Below are positions 8,856-16,416 of a DNA stretch of 53,010 bases, one piece after another. Position 1 is the first letter of the stretch; each line of letters starts with the position of its first letter. Source of the DNA: an uncultured Ruminococcus sp. (GTDB taxonomy: Bacteria > Bacillota > Clostridia > Oscillospirales > Ruminococcaceae); assembly GCA_900550695.1 (NCBI GenBank), contig URTF01000004.1, positions 1 to 53,010 on the forward strand, read 5' to 3'. The notes under the pieces were generated by a model. The model worked only from the letters and a program-made list of their open reading frames with translations. It ran no database searches and was not told the origin of the DNA. Made by a program: the position numbers and the translations under genes.

Positions 8856-8880
8856 CCCTCTGCTCAAAAAGAGCAGAGGG
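8856..8880 (-). terminator. Terminator of the 3D-domain gene
   Basis: A 10-bp perfect stem CCCTCTGCTC/GAGCAGAGGG with a 5-base loop stands 35 bp beyond the stop. The minus-strand tail is AATTTCGTTTT, a weak T tract. Confidence 0.72.
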
Positions 8881-8914
8881 AACACTTTTCCGTTTTGTAT
8901 ATCTTTATATTTTT

Positions 8915-9907
8915 TTACAGAATGTAAATATTGACCTGCTTTGCGCCCCAGTCGCAGCTTGCGTCATAGCTTTCCATAAAGAGGTCAACGAGAATACGTC
9001 CGTCGAGAAGCGCTGTTCCCGTATCGGCTGCAACAGCGTAGCCGTAGACGTATTTTCCGTCGGTCGAAACGATGTAAAGCTCCGTTCCGTAAGGGATTAT
9101 TGAAGGGTCAACTGCAACATAGCCGACCTTGACCTGTCTGCCCGAGGCTGTCTTTGCGGTTGGCTTTGCACTGTATGCGCAGGATTTGCCCGTGAGGACG
9201 TTTGAATATGAAGTGGGAACGCCGTTTTCATCAAGCGTGAGATAATCGGGAACGTCAAGCTGTGAGATGCTCATTGCGGCTATCGGATTGACCTCAGCTG
9301 TACCCTGAACGATAACCTCGTCAACGGGTTCTTCGGTGACCTCCGTGCTTACGATATCCGAGCTTGCGAGCTTTCCGTCAACGTAGGTGTGACAGATAGT
9401 CTTTGCGAGTTCGCCCTCTTCGCCGTCAACAAGGACTTTTGAAAAACCGACAACATAGCTGTCGTCCTCCTTGTATTCGGTGGCATAGTCAATAGTTTCA
9501 AGCTTCACTTCGGTAACATAGTCAACACGGTTGATAACGATATCCGTATTATCGTTGAGTCTTTCGGAAAGTCCGATATTGATGAGATCGTCATCATCGA
9601 CCTCGATGCCTGCCGTACTGATAGCGTCCGAGACCGTTCCTCTTGCTCTTACGACATAGTTGTTTCCATCGGCATAGATCTTTACCTTGCAGAATGGGTT
9701 CGGGTTGACCGTGACTGTTTTCTCTGCACTGCACGGTGTGTTCACAATATCTGCGTTAAAAACAGGCTCGTTGCTCTTTCCGACGGCTGTGAAAATGACC
9801 AGCAGAAGAATTACAATTCCGGCTGCAGCAGCAGTTGCGATAGAAACAAGCTTATGCTTTTTTACGTCCTGCAAGCTTTTTAACGGTAGTTTAATAGGTC
9901 TGCTCAT
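8915..9907 (-). CDS. 3D/G5/DUF348-domain cell-wall protein (YabE/YocH-like)
   Basis: A 330-residue protein with one N-terminal membrane helix (about 20-43) and an outside part. It carries a DUF348-like ubiquitin-fold segment (about 72-115), a G5-like segment (about 120-180) and a C-terminal 3D domain (about 250-330) whose three aspartates are visible in AVDPSIIPYGT, AADTG and LVDLFM. The 3D domain is the lytic transglycosylase-like fold of MltA and stationary-phase/Rpf-type proteins, so a role in peptidoglycan remodelling is expected. The start has an AAAGGAG site. The gene has a consensus promoter and a WalR-type box, which fits a cell-wall homeostasis regulon. It is monocistronic. Confidence 0.87.
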   Translation of the reverse strand: MSRPIKLPLKSLQDVKKHKLVSIATAAAAGIVILLLVIFTAVGKSNEPVFNADIVNTPCSAEKTVTVNPNPFCKVKIYADGNNYVVRARGTVSDAISTAGIEVDDDDLINIGLSERLNDNTDIVINRVDYVTEVKLETIDYATEYKEDDSYVVGFSKVLVDGEEGELAKTICHTYVDGKLASSDIVSTEVTEEPVDEVIVQGTAEVNPIAAMSISQLDVPDYLTLDENGVPTSYSNVLTGKSCAYSAKPTAKTASGRQVKVGYVAVDPSIIPYGTELYIVSTDGKYVYGYAVAADTGTALLDGRILVDLFMESYDASCDWGAKQVNIYIL

Positions 9908-9972
9908 AAAATCTCCTTTTTCGATAGCTTTGATTTAGCGGATCACGTTATGTTATCTTCCGATATACAGTT

Positions 9973-9989
9973 TGTAACCCATTTGTAAT
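9973..9989. promoter_or_regulatory. WalR (YycF)-type box in the leader of the 3D gene
   Basis: TGTAAC, five bases, TGTAAT exactly fits the published WalR consensus TGTWAH-N5-TGTWAH. It lies just downstream of the predicted transcription start (about 10001 on the minus strand), a position used for WalR repression in Bacillus. WalRK controls cell-wall hydrolases, including 3D-domain proteins such as YocH. Confidence 0.75.
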
Positions 9990-10007
9990 CTTTAAGCAAC
10001 TTTAGCT

Positions 10008-10036
10008 ATTATAAAATCAAAATAGCCGTTTGTCAA
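10008..10036 (-). promoter_or_regulatory. Consensus sigma-A promoter of the 3D gene
   Basis: On the minus strand TTGACA (10036-10031), 17 bp, TATAAT (10013-10008). The leader to the ATG is about 94 bases. The rest of the 9908-10551 spacer is AT-rich and shows only the cupin promoter region near its right end; I see nothing else in 10040-10450. Confidence 0.92.
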
Positions 10037-10457
10037 ATTTATTTTAACCCCTTTTTTGTTGATATTGCACAAAACAAGCTTTTTTTACCGCCGCAAACCA
10101 CCCTGTTTAAAGGCGAAATCGGGAGAATTATGGAATTTAGTTCCAAAAAGGTTTATGCAAACTCTCTAAACCTGCTCTTTGAGATCTCAATGTAATGCTA
10201 AATTATGGGTTACATACCTTATTCTGTTATCAAAGTCGACAATTTTAAGCTTAAAATTTATAATTTTGGAGAGATATTTGTGAAATTGCAACAAATACTA
10301 TCTAACTTTTGTCTGATTTATTAGCTAATAGGTAAAATTGCTTTTTGGGCATAAAATCGGCTCAAAACGCCCCGAAATTGCTGTTTGAAAGCCGCTGCAG
10401 GCTTGTTTCAAAAAGCGAATCGTTAATATTTTTACACTTGGCTAAGTAAGACGAAAA

Positions 10458-10499
10458 TTGTATACTCAAACATATCCTTTATACTTTTTCCGTATAAAG
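10458..10499 (+). promoter_or_regulatory. Possible promoter and operator of the cupin gene
   Basis: TTGTAT (10458-10463), 16 bp, TATACT (10480-10485) could be the promoter. The -10 lies inside a perfect 8-bp inverted repeat CTTTATAC/GTATAAAG (10477-10484 and 10492-10499), a typical position for a repressor operator. The regulator is unknown. Confidence 0.55.
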
Positions 10500-10551
10500 C
10501 GGATATAAAAACATACTATATTTATACAATAATTTTTCAGGAGGAAAATGA

Positions 10552-10875
10552 ATGTATAAGAATATTGCAAAACAGGAAAAGATCAGCCTTAAGGATCAGG
10601 TCGTGTATCAGGACGGTCAGGTCGTAAGCAAAACACTCGTCCAGAACGATCTCGTCAGCATGACTATTTTTTCTTTCGACACAGGCGAGGAGATCTCCGC
10701 TCACACGGCATCGGGCGATGCTATGGTGACAGTCCTCGAGGGCAAGGGCAGATTCACTGTCGGCGGCGAGGTCTTCTTCCTTGAAGCCGGCGACACGCTC
10801 ATCATGCCAAAGGGTATCCCCCATGCTGTTTACGGAGAAGAGCGTTTCAAGATGCAGCTTGTCGTTTCCTATTAA
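10552..10875 (+). CDS. Small cupin-domain protein
   Basis: A 107-residue single-domain cupin. The two cupin motifs are visible: an altered first motif around EEISAHTASGDAMVTVLEGKG (with His52 and the conserved glycine turn) and GDTLIMPKGIPHAV at about 83-96 with His95. Such proteins often bind a metal and a small ligand or tune a metabolic enzyme; no specific role can be assigned. An AGGAGG site lies 7 bases before the ATG. It is a single gene with an inverted repeat over its promoter and a terminator at 10895-10932. Confidence 0.85.
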   Translation: MYKNIAKQEKISLKDQVVYQDGQVVSKTLVQNDLVSMTIFSFDTGEEISAHTASGDAMVTVLEGKGRFTVGGEVFFLEAGDTLIMPKGIPHAVYGEERFKMQLVVSY

Positions 10876-10894
10876 GATTTCACGAAGATCCCCC

Positions 10895-10932
10895 TCACCG
10901 TACAGATCCCGAAAGCTCTGTGCGGTGATTTT
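10895..10932 (+). terminator. Terminator of the cupin gene
   Basis: A 12-bp stem (TCACCGTACAGA with TCTGTGCGGTGA, one G-U pair) is followed by TTTTA. The remaining spacer to 11221 holds an inverted repeat GCGACA/TGTCGC at 11014-11040, the histidine kinase promoter and a short repeat. Confidence 0.85.
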
Positions 10933-11055
10933 ATACTATATTATATTACATATGGTCACCTCTTTTAATTTCCACAAATAATTGACCCTTATATGAACTG
11001 ATTTTGTAGTACAGCGACAAACAGCGTTAAAAAATGTCGCAATATTTTATTTTTA

Positions 11056-11084
11056 TTGACACTTTTGTAAAAAAACGCTATAAT
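11056..11084 (+). promoter_or_regulatory. Consensus sigma-A promoter of the histidine kinase operon
   Basis: TTGACA (11056-11061), 17 bp, TATAAT (11079-11084). A GCGACA...TGTCGC inverted repeat (11014-11040) lies just upstream and may bind a regulator. Confidence 0.93.
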
Positions 11085-11221
11085 TTAAGGGGTTATTTAA
11101 AAACCAAAAACACGAGCAAAGCCGCTGAAAATTTGCCGTGAGGGAGGTTTTTAGAGTTTCTCTTAAGTTGAAAAGCTGTGGATCGAACAGCGGTCATAAT
11201 ATATCAGATAGAAGGCATATA

Positions 11222-13990
11222 ATGTTTGAATTGATAAAAGAACTGAAAAAGGACGCTGAAAACACCGATGACAGGACCATAAGTCTTATCACGATAACGG
11301 TTGCTTTCATCAGCCTTTTTATGTGCGCAGTGAACATTGTGACGGATTCTGCGCTGATGACATTTATAACGGGCGCACTCGGAGTTCTGTGCATAATTGA
11401 TCATTTCATATACAAAAAGACCAGAAGATTCCTTGTGCTGAGTGTGATCTCACTCGCTGCAATAGGGTCAATGATGATATTTTTCGTTGTGACGGGCGGA
11501 AAGGACGGCTTCAGCATCGTCTGGCTGCTGTTCGTCCCGCCGATCGGGATCTTTTTCTATAAGCTGCTCTACGGCGGCTGTTTCAGCATATTGCTCGGGA
11601 TCTTTACGGCAGTATATATGTGGTCGCCGCTGCATGAGCTTGGTTATGCTTACTCGGAAACATATCTTCTGCGATTTCCTATCGTTTACTTCTTTGACAC
11701 TGCGATATGTATCTTCATCAACTACAAGCTTTTTGAGTCAAGAAAGCAGCAGGCAGCTCTTCTCGGGATCGCAAATCAGGCAAACAGTGCAAAGAGTGAC
11801 TTCCTTGCGAATATGAGCCACGAGATACGCACTCCGATGAATGCGATCGTCGGAATGTGCGAGCTTATCCTCCGTGAGAACGACATAAGCGACACCGTCA
11901 GGGACTACTGCTTCAACATACAGAACTCAGGCAGAAGTCTGCTTGCGATAATCAACGATATCCTCGATCTTTCAAAGATTGAATCGGGAAAAATGGAATT
12001 AACCTCCGAGGAATTCAACATCGCCTCGACCATAAATGACGTTGTAAATCTCGGACTTACACGAAAGGGCGACAAGCCGATCGAGATCGTCGTAAAATGC
12101 GATCCCGATCTTCCGACGGGACTTATCGGTGACGAGCTGCGAATCCGTCAGGTTATGATAAACCTTGTCACGAATGCGATAAAATTCACCGAAAAAGGCT
12201 GTGTTATCCTCCGCATTTCGCATACGGCACACAGCTACGGAATAAATCTTTCCGTTTCCGTTACCGACACGGGCATCGGCATCTCGCCCGAGGGACTGGA
12301 GAAGCTTTTCAACAGCTTTCAGCAGATCGACACCAAGAAGAACCGCTCCGTTGAAGGCACAGGTCTCGGACTTGCCATCTCACGCCGCCTTGTTTCAAAA
12401 ATGGGCGGATTTATCAACGTTTCAAGCGAAGTCGGCGTCGGCTCGGAGTTCAGGTTCGTTATCCCGTTAAAGGTTTCCGACAGCAAGCCGTTCGTATCCA
12501 TAAACGCTCCCGAAAAGATACATGCGGCTTTCTATATCAATATGGATAAATACGCAGATCCGAGGATCGCAGAGGAATATTATTCACTCATTTCGGAGCT
12601 TAAAACGGAGCTTGACACTGATTTTGAGCTGTACGATTCGTTTGAAACGCTCCGACGTGCCGTATCGGAAAAGAACCACACCCATATTTTTATCGGCAGG
12701 GAGGAATACATCTCCGACCGCTCTTATTTTGAAGATCTTGCCGGCAGAACAAACGTTATCCTTGTTCAGGACAGGATAAACGCTATTGACGTACAATCGG
12801 GAATGAAATGCATCTACAAGCCATTCTATATTATAACCGCTGTTACCGTTTTCAACAATGAGAATATTGTCCCGAACATAAACGAGCGCAGAAACTCGGC
12901 AATACGCTTTGTTGCACCGAAAGCAAGGGTGCTTATCGTTGACGACAACATCATCAACCTCAAGGTCGCAGTGGGTCTTATGCGTCCTTATCATATGCAG
13001 GTGCTCACCGTTGAAAGCGGACGTGCGGCAATATCAATGCTGCGCTCAAAGGATATCGACCTTGTGTTCATGGATCACATGATGCCCGAAATGGACGGCG
13101 TTGAGGCGACAAAGGAGATACGGAACACAGAGGGGCAGTATTACAAGGATCTGCCGATAATTGCGCTGACGGCGAATGCTGTCAACGGAGTGAAGGAAAT
13201 GTACATTGAGGCAGGGTTCAACGACTTTATCGCAAAGCCTATCGAGCTTTCGGCACTTGACCGTGTACTCAAGACCTGGCTCCCGAAAGAACTCATAAAA
13301 ACACCGTCCGCAGACGGGGAACGCTCTGCGCCGAAACACGGTACGGAAAGGGCTGTGAAAAAGTCCTCCTCCGATGCGCTTTTTGAACCCGAAACGGGCA
13401 TTTTCTACACCGGCGGGGATACCGAGGCTTACAGTGAGATACTTTCGGTATATGTCCGCAAAGCTCCCGAAAAGATAAAACAGATAGAAAAACTTTTCAG
13501 CGAAAAAGCCTGGAAAAATTACATTATAGAAGTTCACGCACTCAAAAGCACCTCAATGACGATCGGCTCAAAGCCGCTTTCCGAGCTTGCAAAGGAGCTT
13601 GAACTCGCAGGAAAGAACGGAGATCACGGTCTTATCGAAGAAAAGAACGCCGCTATGCTCGAAATGTACAGCAATGTCACAGAGCTTGGACGAAAATACC
13701 TTGGACTTGACGGAGCGGACGATGAAACCGATGAAAATTACGTTCCGACAGAAGCTCTCACTATGATAACGCCCGAAAAGGCGGCGGAGCTTATCGGACG
13801 TGTCAGGGCTGCCTGTGACTCGTTCGACGGTGATGAGATAGCGGCAATATGCGCTGAGGCATCGGCATATAAAGTCGGAGATATCGCATTAAAGCCGTTT
13901 TTTGGCAAAATAAAGGCTGACGCCGATGATTTTGAATATGAAAGTGCGGCGGAGAAAGCCGATGCGCTGAAAGAAAAGCTTGGAATTTAA
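11222..13990 (+). CDS. Hybrid sensor histidine kinase (HisKA-HATPase-REC-Hpt)
   Basis: A 922-residue membrane phosphorelay protein. Six or so membrane helices occupy residues 18-170. HisKA follows with the phospho-accepting His200 in FLANMSHEIRTPMNAIVG, then an HATPase with VMINLVTNAIKF (N box) and GTGLGLAIS. A segment at about 430-560 looks like a worn receiver domain. A true receiver has Asp618 in VFMDHMMPEMDG, and an Hpt domain has His772 in EVHALKSTSMT. A longer frame begins with GTG at 11138, but the ATG at 11222 follows a GAAGG site and starts directly at the membrane region. The DegV and REC-GGDEF genes follow in the same operon, so the latter may be the output partner. Confidence 0.92.
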   Translation: MFELIKELKKDAENTDDRTISLITITVAFISLFMCAVNIVTDSALMTFITGALGVLCIIDHFIYKKTRRFLVLSVISLAAIGSMMIFFVVTGGKDGFSIVWLLFVPPIGIFFYKLLYGGCFSILLGIFTAVYMWSPLHELGYAYSETYLLRFPIVYFFDTAICIFINYKLFESRKQQAALLGIANQANSAKSDFLANMSHEIRTPMNAIVGMCELILRENDISDTVRDYCFNIQNSGRSLLAIINDILDLSKIESGKMELTSEEFNIASTINDVVNLGLTRKGDKPIEIVVKCDPDLPTGLIGDELRIRQVMINLVTNAIKFTEKGCVILRISHTAHSYGINLSVSVTDTGIGISPEGLEKLFNSFQQIDTKKNRSVEGTGLGLAISRRLVSKMGGFINVSSEVGVGSEFRFVIPLKVSDSKPFVSINAPEKIHAAFYINMDKYADPRIAEEYYSLISELKTELDTDFELYDSFETLRRAVSEKNHTHIFIGREEYISDRSYFEDLAGRTNVILVQDRINAIDVQSGMKCIYKPFYIITAVTVFNNENIVPNINERRNSAIRFVAPKARVLIVDDNIINLKVAVGLMRPYHMQVLTVESGRAAISMLRSKDIDLVFMDHMMPEMDGVEATKEIRNTEGQYYKDLPIIALTANAVNGVKEMYIEAGFNDFIAKPIELSALDRVLKTWLPKELIKTPSADGERSAPKHGTERAVKKSSSDALFEPETGIFYTGGDTEAYSEILSVYVRKAPEKIKQIEKLFSEKAWKNYIIEVHALKSTSMTIGSKPLSELAKELELAGKNGDHGLIEEKNAAMLEMYSNVTELGRKYLGLDGADDETDENYVPTEALTMITPEKAAELIGRVRAACDSFDGDEIAAICAEASAYKVGDIALKPFFGKIKADADDFEYESAAEKADALKEKLGI

Positions 13991-14051
13991 TACTGATCTT
14001 TTATCAAAGTGCAGACAAAAATCAGTATAAGCTTTCGGAGATCAATATAAT

Positions 14052-14918
14052 ATGAAAAAGAAAAAAGTAGGTATACTCGCCGAATGTGTCTGCGATCTGC
14101 CCAAGAACATTCTGAACGAACATGGCATTGACATACTGTATTTTCTGATAGAAACGGAAAGCGGAGTGTTCACCGATTCGGACGAGATAACGTCGGAGAA
14201 CGTGATCCATTATCTTGAAACGGGCGGCAAAAAAACGAAGTCGTCCCCACCTCCGTCTGACGTTTATTTCAGAACATTCGAGAAAAATCTCAAAAAATAT
14301 GATGATATCATCCTCGTTGCGATAAGCTCGGGGATAAGCGACTCATGCAAAAACGCCCGTGCGGCGGTTGAAATGATGGGTTCGGAAGGAAACAGGGTAC
14401 ATATCTTTGACTCGCAGCATCTTTCAACCGGTCTTGGATTTCTCGTTCTGCGTGCAGCGGAGCTTGCAGACAGCGGATGCAGCACGGAAGAGATACTTGC
14501 GGAGCTTGAAGAGCTTAAAACGCACGTTTCAACGAGCTTTCTTGCCAAGGACGCAGATTATCTCTACCGCAACGGACGTGTTTCCGCTTTCGTGAAAAAG
14601 CTCTGTTCGGCATTTCACATTCACCCCGTACTTATGATGCACAAGGGAACACTTAAAGTTAAAAATATTTATTTCGGCAGTTATGAGTCCTCGTGTCGGG
14701 CGTATATCCGACGTGAGCTGAAGGGACAAAAAAACATAGACAAAAAATGCGGCTTCATCACCCATGCAGGCTGCAGCGTTAAAATGCTCCGTATGATAAC
14801 TGCGGAAGCGGAGAAATACTGTCATTTTGACGAGTTAAAGATCACAGCTGCATCTGCGACCGTTTCGGGCAACTGCGGTCCCGATACGTTCGGAGTGCTG
14901 TTTATGCGAAAAAACTGA
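14052..14918 (+). CDS. DegV family (fatty-acid-binding) protein
   Basis: A 288-residue EDD-fold protein. Family landmarks are the SSPPPSDVY loop near 67-75, the ISSGISDSCKNA segment near 95, and VHIFDSQHLSTGLGFLVLRAAELA near 117-140. DegV/FakB proteins bind an acyl chain and can present it to a fatty-acid kinase; the ligand here is not known. It lies 61 bases after the histidine kinase and 19 before the REC-GGDEF gene, so the three are one operon, an unusual association for this family. Confidence 0.9.
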   Translation: MKKKKVGILAECVCDLPKNILNEHGIDILYFLIETESGVFTDSDEITSENVIHYLETGGKKTKSSPPPSDVYFRTFEKNLKKYDDIILVAISSGISDSCKNARAAVEMMGSEGNRVHIFDSQHLSTGLGFLVLRAAELADSGCSTEEILAELEELKTHVSTSFLAKDADYLYRNGRVSAFVKKLCSAFHIHPVLMMHKGTLKVKNIYFGSYESSCRAYIRRELKGQKNIDKKCGFITHAGCSVKMLRMITAEAEKYCHFDELKITAASATVSGNCGPDTFGVLFMRKN

Positions 14919-14937
14919 TGATTAAGGCGGACGATCT

Positions 14938-16296
14938 ATGAAACATATTCTTATAGTTGATGACAACAAGGCGAGCCTTGCAACGGCTCGGGCGGCACTT
15001 TGCGATGATCACAAGGTAACGGCGGTAACAATGGGGGCGCAGGCACTCAGATTTCTCGACAGCAACTGCTGTGACCTTATCCTGCTCGATATCAATATGC
15101 CCGAAATGGACGGCTTTGAGGTGATGAAGAGGATAAGGGAAAAGGACGGCTGTGCAGAGATACCGATAATTTTTCTTACGGCGGATGATGATGCCGAAAC
15201 GGAGAACCGCTGCCTTGAAGAGGGCGCACTCGATTTTATTGCAAAGCCGTTCGCACCGTTTGTCATGCGCTCACGGATAAGCCGTATCCTTGAACTTGAA
15301 GAAATGCGCCGGATACTTGCCGACAAGCTTGAACAGAAGATGAAAGAGGTTACCGACATCAAAAGCAAGTCCCTGCAGGACGCACTGACGGGGCTGTGGA
15401 ACAGAGCTTACACCGAGGGTGCTGTCAACGAGATCATCAGCAGCGGCGGCAGAGGAGCGCTGTTTATGATAGATATGGATAATTTCAAGGCGATAAACGA
15501 CAGCTATGGACACATCGAGGGCGACAACACGCTCAGAATGTTTGCAGATACAATGAAAAAATTCTCGCACGAGGGAGATATCCTCTGCCGCATCGGCGGC
15601 GATGAGTTCGTTATGTTCATAAACGGTGTGACTTCAAAGGCGGAGCTCGGCAATCTTGCAGGAGATATCATCTCCGACCTTTGCTTTAAGATCGAGCAGA
15701 AAAGGTTTGAAACGAACTCCTCTGTTTCGATCGGCATTTCACAGATACCTAACGACGGCAGTGATTTCAGCACGGTCTACAATGCCGCCGACAAGGCTCT
15801 TTACTATGTAAAACAGAACGGCAAGAATTCCTACCACTTTTTCAGCGAACAAAGGGACAGTGAAAACAGCCGTGCGGGAAATCTCGTTGACCTTAAATAC
15901 CTTCGTGAGGTCATGTCGCACGCAGATTCGGGCAGGGGTGCATATCAGCTTGAACTCGACAGCTTTCACCATGTCTACAATTTCATACGCCGTTTTGTCG
16001 AACGCAGCGGCAGAGAAGTACAGATCGTGCTTTTCACCGTGACAACGCCCGAAAACACTATCATTGACCCGAGCGAAACGGAGGTTGCGCTTGAAATGAT
16101 GGAGCAGGCTATCTACACCTCCCTGCGCCGTGTCGATATCTCGACACGCTATTCGAGCAAGCAGATCATCGTTATACTTATGGATGCAAACAGGGAAAAC
16201 GGCGAACTCGTTGCTCGTCGGATAATCGACTGTTTCGGCAGGCTTTATACGGGAAGGAAAATATTCTTTGAATACGGGATCGCCCGGATGGAATGA
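14938..16296 (+). CDS. Response regulator with one active and one worn GGDEF domain
   Basis: A 452-residue protein. The receiver domain (1-120) has the phospho-acceptor Asp51 in LLDINMPEMDG. A short linker leads to a GGDEF domain (about 145-300) with DALTGLWNR and an intact GGDEF at 220-224, so it should make cyclic di-GMP. The product-inhibition I-site RxxD is HEGD at 211-214, so the arginine is lost. Residues 330-452 look like a second GGDEF domain in which the signature has become RYSSKQIIVIL and cannot be catalytic. Its position behind a hybrid kinase suggests direct phosphorelay from Hpt to Asp51. An AAGGCGG site precedes the ATG. Confidence 0.9.
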   Translation: MKHILIVDDNKASLATARAALCDDHKVTAVTMGAQALRFLDSNCCDLILLDINMPEMDGFEVMKRIREKDGCAEIPIIFLTADDDAETENRCLEEGALDFIAKPFAPFVMRSRISRILELEEMRRILADKLEQKMKEVTDIKSKSLQDALTGLWNRAYTEGAVNEIISSGGRGALFMIDMDNFKAINDSYGHIEGDNTLRMFADTMKKFSHEGDILCRIGGDEFVMFINGVTSKAELGNLAGDIISDLCFKIEQKRFETNSSVSIGISQIPNDGSDFSTVYNAADKALYYVKQNGKNSYHFFSEQRDSENSRAGNLVDLKYLREVMSHADSGRGAYQLELDSFHHVYNFIRRFVERSGREVQIVLFTVTTPENTIIDPSETEVALEMMEQAIYTSLRRVDISTRYSSKQIIVILMDANRENGELVARRIIDCFGRLYTGRKIFFEYGIARME

Positions 16297-16325
16297 TTTT
16301 GGTGTAGACTTTAGTAATGTAAACA

Positions 16326-16376
16326 GCAAAAATAATGCAGTTTTGCACACCAAATATATTATAAAAATGTTATAAT
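16326..16376 (+). promoter_or_regulatory. Kinase promoter 1 with shared palindromic element
   Basis: A 30-bp block (16326-16355) is identical to 18830-18859 upstream of the second kinase. It contains the inverted repeat GCAAAA (16326-16331) and TTTTGC (16341-16346). A TATAAT lies at 16371-16376 with no good -35 at 17 bp, which suggests activator dependence or a regulator covering the -35 region. Confidence 0.8.
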
Positions 16377-16416
16377 ATAGTATATATATGCGCTGCGAGG
16401 CAACGGGGGTGAGGAT

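Noticed and set aside
11138..11221. GTG start of the histidine kinase at 11138
   Set aside because: That codon lies inside a short dispersed repeat (GTGAGGGAGG), and the extra 28 residues precede a better ATG that starts at the membrane domain.
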